Below, piece by piece: positions 41,606-50,475 of a DNA stretch of 64,000 nt. Each line of letters opens with the position of its first letter. Positions within the stretch are counted from its first letter, which is position 1. Location: NCBI RefSeq assembly GCF_007713685.1, contig NZ_VMRJ01000004.1, positions 531,700 through 595,699 on the forward strand. The letters run 5' to 3'. The position numbers and the translations under genes are program-made. This DNA comes from Hymenobacter setariae (GTDB lineage: Bacteria > Bacteroidota > Bacteroidia > Cytophagales > Hymenobacteraceae). A model generated the notes under the pieces. That model was not told where the DNA came from, made no database searches, and saw nothing but the letters and a program-made list of their open reading frames with translations.

Positions 41606-42075
41606 AACGATGCGCTAGCTAAAAGGTGAGTAATAAGTAAAGCGCCGCGAAGATACCGGCCCTGGCCTGTCGTTCGGCATTATCAGCTGCCCTAATGCGG
41701 CGCCCTAGCCGCTATACGGCACACGCCATAGCCTTGTCCACATAAAGCTTACGTTCTACAAACCAGCACTAACCTAGGGCCTGGTAATTGTACTACTTCT
41801 TAGGTCACGTACTGCCCTAGGTCTAGGCGGGCCGATTGGTAAAAGCTAAGCCGACAGCGCCTTCACTTGTTGCGCTGCGGCTCACCGACAACGTTACCGG
41901 TAACGATGCCGCAAATAAATCGCCACCGCGGCTTGCGCCGACGGCTGCCGCAGGTTAGTATTCCCCTACCAAGTTTCTAGCTGGCCTCCTAGGCTGGCAC
42001 GGAATCGTTTTATTTTGCGCCGCTCCCACCCCGTCGCGCTAGCCCCTTCCGGGACCTAGCCGTTTCCATTCCTTT
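41606..42075. other. 470-bp promoter region of the pectin locus
   Basis: No ORF of quality. It lies between the carbonic anhydrase start (minus) and GH28 (plus). Three CCTAGG copies (about 41773, 41816, 41988) and the palindromic operator at 41890-41905 are present. The last 100 bp before GH28 should hold the start site, but I could not pick a convincing -7 box. Confidence 0.5.
41890..41905 (+). promoter_or_regulatory. Predicted LacI-type operator upstream of GH28
   Basis: AACGTTACCGGTAACG, of which 41892-41905 is a perfect 14-bp palindrome with the central CG typical of LacI/GalR sites. A near copy occurs upstream of susC (54598-54615). Both are followed within about 10 bases by GCAAATAAA (41911-41919 here). 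The regulator encoded at 53439-54470 is the natural candidate. Confidence 0.65.
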
Positions 42076-43752
42076 ATGAAGCACTTGCTGCTTGTTCCGG
42101 GCGCCTTGCTGGCGCTTGCTGCTGCTCGCCCCGTGGCTCCTACCCCTCCGGCCCTGCCTACCACCGCTGCCGAGCTGCCCGCCGTGCGGCAAGCTCAGTT
42201 TAAGAAGGATACCTTTAGCCTGCGCCAGTACGGGGCCGTAGCCGATGGCCAAGCCTTGAACACGGAAGCGTTTCAAAAAGCTATTACGGCCTGCGCTTCG
42301 AAGGGGGGCGGCACGGTGCTGGTGCCCGCCGGACTGTGGCTCACGGGGCCCATTGTGCTGCAAAACAATGTAAACCTGCACCTAGCGCCGGGCGCGCTGG
42401 TGCAGTTCACGGCCGACCGCAGCCAGTACCCGCTCGTGAAAACCACTTGGGAAGGCGAGGACGCCATTCGTAGCCAAGCGCCCATCTCGGGGGTTGATTT
42501 GCAGAACATTGCCATCACGGGCCGCGGCACGTTTGATGGGGCTGGCGATGCTTGGCGGCTCGTTAAAAAGAACAAGCTCAGCGAAGGCGAGTGGAAGAAG
42601 CTCGTGGCCTCGGGCGGCGTGCTCAACGACAAGCAGGATACCTGGTACCCCTCAGCCTCTTCGCGCAAGGGCAACCAGCTGGTGGCGGCCGGCACCCCGC
42701 GCAAGAGTCTGAACCCCGCCGACTTCGATGATATCCGCGATTTCTTGCGGCCCAACATGCTCAGTCTCACGCGCTGCAAGCAGATTTTGCTCGAAGACTT
42801 TACCATCCAAAACTCGCCGGCTTGGACCATCCACCCCCTGCTGTGCGAGGATATTACCCTGCGCCACGTGACCGCCAAAAACCCCTGGTACGGCCAGAAC
42901 ACCGACGCGCTGGACCTGGAGTCGTGCCGCAACGGTCTGGTAGAAGGCTGCACTTTCGACGTGGGCGACGATGGCATTTGCATCAAGAGCGGCCGCGACG
43001 CCGAAGGCCGCAAGCGCGGTGTACCCACCGAAAACTTCGTGTTTAGCCACTGCAAGGTGTACCACGCCCACGGCGGCTTCGTGATTGGCTCCGAGATGTC
43101 GGGCGGTGCCCGCAATCTGTTTGTGAACGACTGCGCCTTCCTAGGTACCGATGTGGGGCTGCGTTTCAAGACAACGCGCGGCCGCGGCGGCGTGGTCGAA
43201 AACATTCACGTCGATGGCGTCGCCATGACGGATATTGCTGGCCAAGCCATCTTGTTTGACATGTACTATGCCGCCAAGGACCCTGTACCAGCGGCTGGCG
43301 AATCGAGCGAGCCGCCCGTGATTGCGGCGCAGCCACTAGACGAGGGAACCCCGCAGTTCAAAGGCTTTTACATCAAGAATGTAGTGTGCAAGGGCGCTGA
43401 AACGGGCATCCTGGTGCGCGGCCTGCCCGAGATGAACATCAAGGATATCAACCTTGAAAATATTACCCTAGAAAGCAAAAAGGGCATGCTGTGCCAGGAG
43501 GCTGAAAACATTCGCCTCAAGAATGTTACCCTGCTTTCGACCCAGACCAAGCCCGTGCTCGAAGTACAGAACAGCAAGAACATCAGCTTTGACAACTTGC
43601 GCTACGCCAACGGCGCCGACTTGCTACTGCGCGTAACCGGCGACCGCAGCCAGGGCATCCGCGTGACCAATACCAACACCAAGCTGGCTAAGAAGGACGT
43701 AGAACTGGGCCAGAAAGTAGGTAAAAAAACGGTAGTGGTGGCCACGCGCTAG
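42076..43752 (+). CDS. Polygalacturonase / exo-polygalacturonase (GH28)
   Basis: 558 aa. A short signal-like N-terminus, then a pectin-lyase-type beta-helix. The opening FSLRQYGAVADGQALNTEAF is classic GH28. Active-site elements: NTD with Asp277, Asp298-Asp299 in VGDDGICIKSG, AHGGFVIGSEMSGG, and R-F-K about 362-364 (RFKTTRGRGG), matching the NTD/DD/GHG/RIK set. It hydrolyses alpha-1,4-galacturonosyl links. Bacteroidota enzymes of this length are often exo-acting; the mode here is not proven. It is the first gene after the operator region, and leads the operon with GH105, the symporter and GH43. Confidence 0.9.
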   Translation: MKHLLLVPGALLALAAARPVAPTPPALPTTAAELPAVRQAQFKKDTFSLRQYGAVADGQALNTEAFQKAITACASKGGGTVLVPAGLWLTGPIVLQNNVNLHLAPGALVQFTADRSQYPLVKTTWEGEDAIRSQAPISGVDLQNIAITGRGTFDGAGDAWRLVKKNKLSEGEWKKLVASGGVLNDKQDTWYPSASSRKGNQLVAAGTPRKSLNPADFDDIRDFLRPNMLSLTRCKQILLEDFTIQNSPAWTIHPLLCEDITLRHVTAKNPWYGQNTDALDLESCRNGLVEGCTFDVGDDGICIKSGRDAEGRKRGVPTENFVFSHCKVYHAHGGFVIGSEMSGGARNLFVNDCAFLGTDVGLRFKTTRGRGGVVENIHVDGVAMTDIAGQAILFDMYYAAKDPVPAAGESSEPPVIAAQPLDEGTPQFKGFYIKNVVCKGAETGILVRGLPEMNIKDINLENITLESKKGMLCQEAENIRLKNVTLLSTQTKPVLEVQNSKNISFDNLRYANGADLLLRVTGDRSQGIRVTNTNTKLAKKDVELGQKVGKKTVVVATR

Positions 43753-43764
43753 CTTAGCCTCTCG

Positions 43765-43876
43765 CCCCCTCCGGGAGAGGGGAGCCTAACGTCGCTTTTG
43801 CTGATTTTTCCGACTGAAATAATTGCTGCTTTGCGTCGCCAAGTCGTCCGGCTCCCCCTCTCCCGGGGGGAGGGGG
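43765..43876. repeat. Imperfect inverted repeat between GH28 and GH105 genes
   Basis: Left arm CCCCCTCCGGGAGAGGGGAG (43765 on) and a related right arm (GGCTCCCCCTCTCCCGG, from 43850) face each other across about 63 bp. It may be an mRNA-stability or partial terminator element in the operon, or an interspersed repeat. Confidence 0.5.
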
Positions 43877-43915
43877 CTGGGGGATGGGGTACCACACTCA
43901 GGGTAGCTTTACTAT

Positions 43916-45826
43916 ATGAAATTTCCCGCCCTCCTGCTTACCACTGCCCTCGCAGCTCCGCTCCTTGCCCCGGCCCAAACGCAGCCCTTGTCGCAGCGCA
44001 TGGCCGATGCATTTATGGTGTGGCAGCCCGACTCCATCGTGGTGGGCGACCGCAAAACGGCCCGCTGGGACTACGAGCAGGGCCTGATGGACCGGGCCTT
44101 GGAGCGCGTATGGCAGCGCACCGGCGACCCTAGGTACTTCACGTATCTCAAAAAGAATATCGACCAGTTTGTGGGCAAGGATGGCAGCATCCGCACCTAT
44201 AAGCTGGAGGACTACAACCTCGATAACATCGCCGTGGGCCACACGGTGTTGCTGCTGGCCCAAACCTCGGTGCCGGAGCAGGAGAAGTACCGCCTGGCCG
44301 CCGCTACCCTGCGCAAGCAGCTCGACACCCACCCGCGCACCAAGGCGGGCGGCTTTTGGCACAAGCAGCGCTACCCCAACCAGATGTGGCTCGACGGCCT
44401 CTACATGGCCGAGCCCTTCTACGCCGAGTACAGCGCCCTCACCGCCGACAGCAAGGGCCTCGACGATGTAGCCAAGCAGTTTGCGCTGATTGAGAAGAAC
44501 CTCGTAGACCCCAAGACCGGCCTGCTCTACCACGGCTACGACGAAAGCCGCGAGCAAAAATGGGCCAACAAAACCACCGGTCAGTCGCCCAACTTCTGGG
44601 ACCGCGGCATCGGCTGGTACGCCATGGCGCTGGTCGATGTGCTCGACTACTTGCCTGCTGGCAATGCGCACCGGGCCGAGCTTATAAAGGACATCCAGCG
44701 CCTAGCCCCGGTGCTGGCCAAGTACCAAGACCCTAAAACAGGCACCTGGAGCCTCGTGATGGGCCAGGAAGGCCGCAAGGGCAACTATGCCGAGGCCTCG
44801 GGCTCCAGCATGTTTGTTTACGCGCTGGCCAAGGGCGCCCGCCTAGGGTACCTCGACAAGAAATACGCGGCCATAGCCAAGAAGGGCTACGATGGCTTGG
44901 TAAAGAGCTTCGTAGCCACTGACAATGGCGCGCTGGCCTTCAATGGCACCGTGAGCGTGGGCGGCCTGGGCGGCTCGCCCTACCGCGATGGCTCCTACGA
45001 GTATTACCTCAGCGAGCCGCTGCGCAAAAACGACCTGAAGGGAGTGGGGCCATTTATCCTGGCGAGCGTGGAAATGGAGATAGCGGCCGAAAACGCCGTG
45101 GGCCAAGGCAAAACCGTCGGATTGGATTATTACTTCAACCACGAGTTGCGCAAAAACGCCTTCACCGGCCAGCCCGAGCAATGGCACTACACCTGGGAAG
45201 AGCGCACCCACGGCGGCTTCTGGCTATGGGGCAACCAGCTGCGCGAGTTGGGCGCCAAGACCGTGGCCGTGCCTGGCGCCCCCACGGCGGCTTCGCTCAA
45301 GGGGTTGAATGTCTATGTTATTGTGGACCCCGACACTAAGAAGGAGAATCCCGCGCCCAATTACATTCAGCCAGCCGACAGCAAAGCCATTACTGATTGG
45401 GTAAAGGCCGGCGGCTCGCTGGTGCTGCTGGCCAATGACACGGCCAACTGCGAAATCCGCCACTTTAATGAGCTAGCCAAGAATTTTGGCGTGCAGTTCA
45501 CTGACAAAAGCATCAACATGGTGCAGGGTAGCCAGTTTGAGCAGGGCCGCGTAGACCTAGGTGGCGGCAAGGCCGTGTTTGCGCAGGCCAAGACGGCTTA
45601 CGTCAAAGAATTATCGGTGCTACGCGTGCAAGCGCCGGCCCGCCCGTTGGTGAGCAACGCGGCCGGCCAAGTCATTATGGCTACGGCTACCCTAGACAAG
45701 GGCAAGGTGTTTGTGCTCGGCGACCCATGGCTGTACAACGAGTACACCGATGGGCGCAAAATACCGGCGGTATATGAAAATTTTCAGGCCGGCAAGGACT
45801 TGGGCCGTTGGTTATTGGAAAAATAA
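43916..45826 (+). CDS. Unsaturated galacturonyl hydrolase (GH105) fused to a GATase-like domain
   Basis: 636 aa, about 230 longer than a stand-alone GH105. Signal peptide in the first 20 residues. Residues about 25-380 form the (alpha/alpha)6 barrel: RWDYEQGLMDRALERVWQRT, DYNLDNIAVGHTVLLLAQ, the proton-donor Asp160 in NQMWLDGLYMAEPFYAEY, and FWDRGIGWYAMALVDVLD. It removes 4,5-unsaturated galacturonic acid from oligomers made by pectate lyases. Residues about 395-636 are a class I glutamine amidotransferase-like domain (LKGLNVYVIVDPDTKK, SLVLLANDTANCEI) without an obvious catalytic Cys. The fusion is known in Bacteroidota; the second domain's role is open. Confidence 0.85.
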   Translation: MKFPALLLTTALAAPLLAPAQTQPLSQRMADAFMVWQPDSIVVGDRKTARWDYEQGLMDRALERVWQRTGDPRYFTYLKKNIDQFVGKDGSIRTYKLEDYNLDNIAVGHTVLLLAQTSVPEQEKYRLAAATLRKQLDTHPRTKAGGFWHKQRYPNQMWLDGLYMAEPFYAEYSALTADSKGLDDVAKQFALIEKNLVDPKTGLLYHGYDESREQKWANKTTGQSPNFWDRGIGWYAMALVDVLDYLPAGNAHRAELIKDIQRLAPVLAKYQDPKTGTWSLVMGQEGRKGNYAEASGSSMFVYALAKGARLGYLDKKYAAIAKKGYDGLVKSFVATDNGALAFNGTVSVGGLGGSPYRDGSYEYYLSEPLRKNDLKGVGPFILASVEMEIAAENAVGQGKTVGLDYYFNHELRKNAFTGQPEQWHYTWEERTHGGFWLWGNQLRELGAKTVAVPGAPTAASLKGLNVYVIVDPDTKKENPAPNYIQPADSKAITDWVKAGGSLVLLANDTANCEIRHFNELAKNFGVQFTDKSINMVQGSQFEQGRVDLGGGKAVFAQAKTAYVKELSVLRVQAPARPLVSNAAGQVIMATATLDKGKVFVLGDPWLYNEYTDGRKIPAVYENFQAGKDLGRWLLEK

Positions 45827-45909
45827 AACAAACCGATAGGTGGCAGGACTGCAGCGCAGCGCTACTTTCGCCGTCAAACCACCTATTCCAAGTTTTTCAT
45901 TTTCCCACC

Positions 45910-47598
45910 TTGAACAAGCTCGCTACCCTCGACTACATAGTCTTTTTCGTCTACTTTTTAATAGTAGCCGGCTATGGCATTTGGATTTATAATCGCAAAA
46001 CCGGCCACGATGGCACGGTAGAAGGCGACTCCAAAGATTATTTCCTCGCCGAGGGGTCGCTGACGTGGTGGGCCATTGGCTCGTCGCTTATTGCCTCTAA
46101 TATTTCGGCCGAGCAGTTTGTGGGTATGGCCGGCTCGGGCTTCAAAATTGGCCTAGCTATCTCGGCCTACGAGTGGATGGCGTCGGTGACGCTCATCATC
46201 GTGGCCACGTTCTTCATCCCGGTGTACCTGAAGAATAAAATCTTCACGATGCCGCAGTTCCTGCACCAGCGCTACAACGGCACGGTAGCCATGATTATGG
46301 CCATTTTCTGGCTCGCGCTGTATGTGGTCGTGAACCTGACCTCGATTCTGTACCTAGGCGCCATCGCCGTGAGCAGCGTATCGGGCCTGAACCTGACCTT
46401 CTGCATGTACGCGCTGGCTATTGCGGCCGTCATCATCACGCTGGGCGGCATGAAGGTTATCGGCTTCACCGACGTTATTCAGGTGTTCTTCCTCATCTTG
46501 GGCGGTTTGGCTACCACTTACTTGGCCCTCAACCTGGTATCGGAACACTTCGGCACCACGGGCGTGGTCAATGGCTTTAATCTGCTGATGAACGAGGCTA
46601 ACAATCACTTCCACATGATTGTGAAGCGTGACGACCCCAACTACCTCGACTTGCCCGGCCTCACGGTACTGCTCGGCGGCCTCTGGATTGTGAACCTCAA
46701 CTACTGGGGCTGCAACCAGTATATCACGCAGCGCGCCCTAGGTGCCGACCTGCCTACCGCCCGCGGCGGTCTGCTATTCGCAGCCTTCCTCAAGATGCTG
46801 ATGCCCGTGATTGTAGTGCTGCCCGGTATTGCGGCTTACGTGCTCTATAAGCAAAATGTATTTGGTGCCACCGAGTTTGGCTCGGGTGCTGACCTCAATC
46901 CCGACCGTGCTTACCCAGTACTACTCAACATCTTACCTGTTGGCCTAAAAGGATTATCGTTTGCGGCGCTCACGGCGGCCGTAGTGGCCTCGTTGGCTGG
47001 TAAGGCTAATTCGATTGCGACCATCTTCACGCTCGACGTGTACAAGAAGGTGCTGAACGTGAACGCCTCGGAAAAGAAGCTAGTAGCCGTGGGCAAAATC
47101 TCGGTGGTGGTATCGATGCTGCTAGGCATCCTCATTGCGCCGCACCTAGGCATCGACAAGAAAGGTGGTTTCCAGTTCATTCAGGAGTACACGGGTTTCG
47201 TGTCGCCGGGCATCTTCGCCATGTTCATTCTGGGCTTCTTCTGGAAGAAAACCACGTCGAGCGCCGCGCTCTTCGCCACCATTGGCGGCTTCCTGTTCTC
47301 GATTGTGCTCAAGTTCCTGCCCGGCATGATGGACCTCTCGTTCCTGGCGCCCTTTGGCTTCGCCGTGAAGCCCGAAGGCTCTAGCATCTACGAGATTCCG
47401 TTCCTCGACCGCATGGGCATCGTGTTCGTGTTCTGCATCGTGGGCATGGCCATTATCAGCCTCATCGAAGGCCACGGCCGCACCAACCCCAAAGGCCTGG
47501 AAATCGACAGCAGCATGTTCCGCCCCCACCGCAGCTTCGCGATTGGTTCGGTGGTGGTGCTCGCTATCATCACGACGCTCTACACCATTTTCTGGTAA
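45910..47598 (+). CDS. Sodium:solute symporter (SSS family), probable uronate transporter
   Basis: 562 aa from a TTG start at 45910 giving NKLATLDYIVFFVYFLIVAG. The frame is open back to 45808, but that would overlap the GH105 end and adds 34 non-membrane residues; no ATG lies at the correct place. Thirteen or so helices and SSS hallmarks are present: SSLIASNISAEQFVGMAGSG, FIPVYLKNKIFTMPQFLHQR, and FAALTAAVVASLAGKANSIA. It couples Na+ to solute uptake across the inner membrane. Sitting between GH105 and GH43 it most likely imports galacturonate or a breakdown product. That substrate is inferred from context. Confidence 0.85.
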   Translation: MNKLATLDYIVFFVYFLIVAGYGIWIYNRKTGHDGTVEGDSKDYFLAEGSLTWWAIGSSLIASNISAEQFVGMAGSGFKIGLAISAYEWMASVTLIIVATFFIPVYLKNKIFTMPQFLHQRYNGTVAMIMAIFWLALYVVVNLTSILYLGAIAVSSVSGLNLTFCMYALAIAAVIITLGGMKVIGFTDVIQVFFLILGGLATTYLALNLVSEHFGTTGVVNGFNLLMNEANNHFHMIVKRDDPNYLDLPGLTVLLGGLWIVNLNYWGCNQYITQRALGADLPTARGGLLFAAFLKMLMPVIVVLPGIAAYVLYKQNVFGATEFGSGADLNPDRAYPVLLNILPVGLKGLSFAALTAAVVASLAGKANSIATIFTLDVYKKVLNVNASEKKLVAVGKISVVVSMLLGILIAPHLGIDKKGGFQFIQEYTGFVSPGIFAMFILGFFWKKTTSSAALFATIGGFLFSIVLKFLPGMMDLSFLAPFGFAVKPEGSSIYEIPFLDRMGIVFVFCIVGMAIISLIEGHGRTNPKGLEIDSSMFRPHRSFAIGSVVVLAIITTLYTIFW

Positions 47599-47677
47599 GG
47601 CGGCGCGGCTCCGGGGCCTAGGCGGCCGTGGGGAAGCGCTGGCTCGCCAGCCTTGCTTCCCCACCCTGCCCTTTGCC

Positions 47678-49333
47678 ATGCTGCGCATTGCTAAAACTTC
47701 GTTGCTGACACTCACTGGGCTCTGGGCCCTGGCTTTCGCGGCCAGGGCCCAGAGCCCAGCTGCTTCTACCCTCTCCCAGGTCTGGGTACCCGACCTAGGC
47801 AACGGGATGTACAAAAACCCGGTGCTCTACGCCGACTACTCCGACCCCGACGTGGTGCGCGTGGGCACCGACTACTACCTCACCTCGTCGAGCTTCAGCT
47901 CGGTGCCGGGCTTGCAGATTCTGCATTCCAAAGACCTCGTCAACTGGACGATAATCGGCACGGCGCTACCCGTGCAGCCACCCCGCGACCGCTACGACCA
48001 GGCGCAGCCCGGCAATGGCGTGTGGGCCCCGGCCTTACGATTTCACAAGGGCGAGTTTTACCTCTACTACCCCGACCCCGACCTCGGCATCTTCGTGACG
48101 AAGGCCAAGAACCCGGCCGGGCCGTGGTCGGCGCCGGTGTGCGTGAAGCAGGCCAAGGGTTGGATAGACCCCTGCCCCTTCTGGGATGAAGATGGCCGCG
48201 CCTACCTCGTGCATGCCTTCGCGGGCAGCCGGGCGGGCATCAAAAGCGTTATCCACGTCAGTGAAATGGCGCCCGACGGGCTGAGTTTGCTAGGTGAGGA
48301 TAAACTCGTTTTTGACGGGCATAAGGACCATCCGACTATCGAGGGGCCCAAGTTTTATAAGCGCCACGGCTACTACTACATTTTTGCGCCGGGCGGTGGC
48401 GTCAAGCCCGGTTGGCAGGTAGTGCTGCGCTCCAAAAATGTCTTTGGGCCTTACGAAGACAAGATTGTGCTGGCACAGGGCAAGTCACCCATCAACGGGC
48501 CGCACCAGGGCGCCTGGGTCGATACGCCCGATGGCAAGCAAGATTGGTTTCTGCACTTTCAGGACCAGGGGGCCTACGGACGAGTGGTGCATTTGCAGCC
48601 CATGACCTGGAAAAACGATTGGCCCGTTATGGGCCTTGACCCCGACGGCGACGGCACCGGCGAGCCCGTGCTCACCTACCGCAAGCCCGCCGTGGCAGCC
48701 AAAGCCGCCCTTGCCACACCCGCCACCTCCGACGAGTTCGCGGCCAAAACCCTGGGCTTGCAGTGGCAATGGCAGGCCAACCCGCAGCCTAGCTGGTACT
48801 CGCTCACAGCCGCACCGGGCAGCGTGCGGCTGGCCGCCGCGCCGCGCCCACCCGCTTACCAAAACTTCTGGCAAGTGCCGAGCCTACTGGTGCAGAAGCT
48901 ACCCGCCGAGCAGTTTATGGCCACTACCAAGCTCACCTTCCGGCCCCAAGCCGAGGGCGAAAAAGCTGGGCTCGTGATGATGGGGATGGATTATGCCTAC
49001 CTAGGCGTGACCTACCAAGCTGGCAAGTTGCAATTGGCCCAGGTAGTGTGCACTAGCGCCGACAAGGGTGCGACCGAAGTATCCTCGCCCGTCGTTGCCG
49101 TGCCCGCAGGCCAGCCACTGTACCTGCGAGTAGCCGTGCGGCCAGACGCCAAGTGTCAGTTCAGCTACAGTCTCGATGGGCAGCAGTTCACGCCCCTAGG
49201 TGCCGAGTTCACGGCTCGTGAGGGCAGATGGGTGGGTGCGAAGATGGGTGTGTTCTCTCTCAGCCCTAACACCACAGCTACCACTGGCTACGCTGATGTA
49301 GACTGGTGGCGCGTCGCGCCGATAGCTAAATAA
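47678..49333 (+). CDS. GH43 family beta-xylosidase/arabinofuranosidase-type enzyme
   Basis: 551 aa from the ATG at 47678 with a signal peptide ending FAARAQ. Five-bladed propeller catalytic triad is intact: Asp56 (ADYSDPDVVRVGTDYYL), Asp164 (GWIDPCPFWDEDGRAYLVHA) and Glu222 (TIEGPKFYKRHGYYYIF). From about residue 365 a beta-sandwich (concanavalin/laminin-G or DUF1349-like) module follows, as in GH43 subfamilies with two domains. It probably removes neutral side-chain sugars (arabinose or xylose) from pectin. The exact linkage is unknown. It is 79 bp downstream of the symporter. Confidence 0.87.
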   Translation: MLRIAKTSLLTLTGLWALAFAARAQSPAASTLSQVWVPDLGNGMYKNPVLYADYSDPDVVRVGTDYYLTSSSFSSVPGLQILHSKDLVNWTIIGTALPVQPPRDRYDQAQPGNGVWAPALRFHKGEFYLYYPDPDLGIFVTKAKNPAGPWSAPVCVKQAKGWIDPCPFWDEDGRAYLVHAFAGSRAGIKSVIHVSEMAPDGLSLLGEDKLVFDGHKDHPTIEGPKFYKRHGYYYIFAPGGGVKPGWQVVLRSKNVFGPYEDKIVLAQGKSPINGPHQGAWVDTPDGKQDWFLHFQDQGAYGRVVHLQPMTWKNDWPVMGLDPDGDGTGEPVLTYRKPAVAAKAALATPATSDEFAAKTLGLQWQWQANPQPSWYSLTAAPGSVRLAAAPRPPAYQNFWQVPSLLVQKLPAEQFMATTKLTFRPQAEGEKAGLVMMGMDYAYLGVTYQAGKLQLAQVVCTSADKGATEVSSPVVAVPAGQPLYLRVAVRPDAKCQFSYSLDGQQFTPLGAEFTAREGRWVGAKMGVFSLSPNTTATTGYADVDWWRVAPIAK

Positions 49334-49346
49334 ACCGAGTGCGTCG

Positions 49347-49442
49347 GTCATGCAGCGCGCAGCGAAGCATCTCGCGTGCTGACGCCTGCGAACGTTGGAG
49401 AATACTGCGCCACGCGAGATGCTTCGCTACGCGTTGCATGAC
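49347..49442. repeat. REP-like palindromic repeat
   Basis: 32-base arms (49347-49378 and 49411-49442) with two mismatches and a 32-base loop. The shared GCGAAGCATCT core and TCATGC ends relate it to the element at 37166-37248. It separates GH43 from the first pectin methylesterase. Confidence 0.75.
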
Positions 49443-49474
49443 AGTCGTCAATAACTTATAGCTGATATAAAACC

Positions 49475-50464
49475 ATGAAAAAAAGCAACCTATGCCTAGT
49501 TCTGAGCTGGCTCCTACTCCTAGCCAGCGTTGCGCCGGCCCAAGCAGCAGTGCCAACTGGGCCCATCGGCACCTTCACCGTAGCCCAGGATGGCTCGGGT
49601 GACTTCCGCACGGTGCAGGAAGCCATTAACGCCGTGCCCGATTTGCGGAAGAAGGAAACTACCATTTTCATCAAAAAAGGCACTTATAAGGAGAAATTGG
49701 TACTGGCAGGCAGCAAGACACTAGTGCACCTCGTAGGCGAGGACCGCGACAAAACCATCTTGACCTTCGACGACTACAACCAGAAGAAAAACCGCTTTGG
49801 CGAAGAGATGGGCACCTCGGGCTCATCGAGCATTTATATCTATGGCACCGATTTCACGGCTGAAAACCTGACTTTTCAAAACTCGGCCGGGCCAGTGGGT
49901 CAAGCGGTGGCCGTGTGGGTGGCCGGCGACCGGGCCAAGTTTAAGAACTGCCGCCTACTGGGCTTTCAGGATACGCTTTACACCTTTGGGCCAGGCAGCC
50001 GGCAGTACTATAAGGACTGCTACATCGAGGGCACGGTCGATTTCATCTTCGGCGCGGGCACGGCGTGGTTTGAAGACTGCACCATTTTTTGCAAGCGCGG
50101 TGGCTTCGTCACGGCCGCTTCTACGCCCGATACGGCGCGCTACGGCTATGTCTTTCGGCACTGCAAAATCACGGGTGACGCGCCCAAGAACTCGTTTTTC
50201 TTAGGTCGGCCCTGGCGGCCCTACGCCAAAGTAGTGTACCTAGGCTGCGAGCTAGGCGCCATCATTAAGCCCGAGGGCTGGGACGAGTGGGGCAAGGAAA
50301 GCAACAAGCAAACCGCCTACTACGCCGAGTACCAGTCTACCGGCCCCGGCGCGGCGCCCAAGAGCCGCGTGGCGTGGTCGCACCAGCTCACAGCCGCCGA
50401 AGCTGCCCGCTACACTCGCGCCCAGGTGCTGCGCGACTGGAATCCCGACCAACCCCAGCCCTAG
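49475..50464 (+). CDS. Pectin methylesterase 1 (CE8)
   Basis: 329 aa, signal peptide ending ASVAPAQA. Right-handed beta-helix with every CE8 catalytic residue: Gln143 in GPVGQAVAV, Gln165-Asp166 in GFQDTLY, Asp189 (nucleophile) in GTVDFIFG, Arg245 in LGRPWRPYAK. It removes methyl groups from homogalacturonan, exposing it to lyases and polygalacturonase. It probably acts in the periplasm. A second CE8 gene follows only 11 bp later. Confidence 0.92.
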   Translation: MKKSNLCLVLSWLLLLASVAPAQAAVPTGPIGTFTVAQDGSGDFRTVQEAINAVPDLRKKETTIFIKKGTYKEKLVLAGSKTLVHLVGEDRDKTILTFDDYNQKKNRFGEEMGTSGSSSIYIYGTDFTAENLTFQNSAGPVGQAVAVWVAGDRAKFKNCRLLGFQDTLYTFGPGSRQYYKDCYIEGTVDFIFGAGTAWFEDCTIFCKRGGFVTAASTPDTARYGYVFRHCKITGDAPKNSFFLGRPWRPYAKVVYLGCELGAIIKPEGWDEWGKESNKQTAYYAEYQSTGPGAAPKSRVAWSHQLTAAEAARYTRAQVLRDWNPDQPQP

Positions 50465-50475
50465 GTTCTTTCGCC

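Noticed and set aside
45808..45909. Extension of the symporter to 45808.
   Set aside because: It overlaps the GH105 end and adds 34 polar residues before the first helix; the TTG at 45910 fits family starts better.
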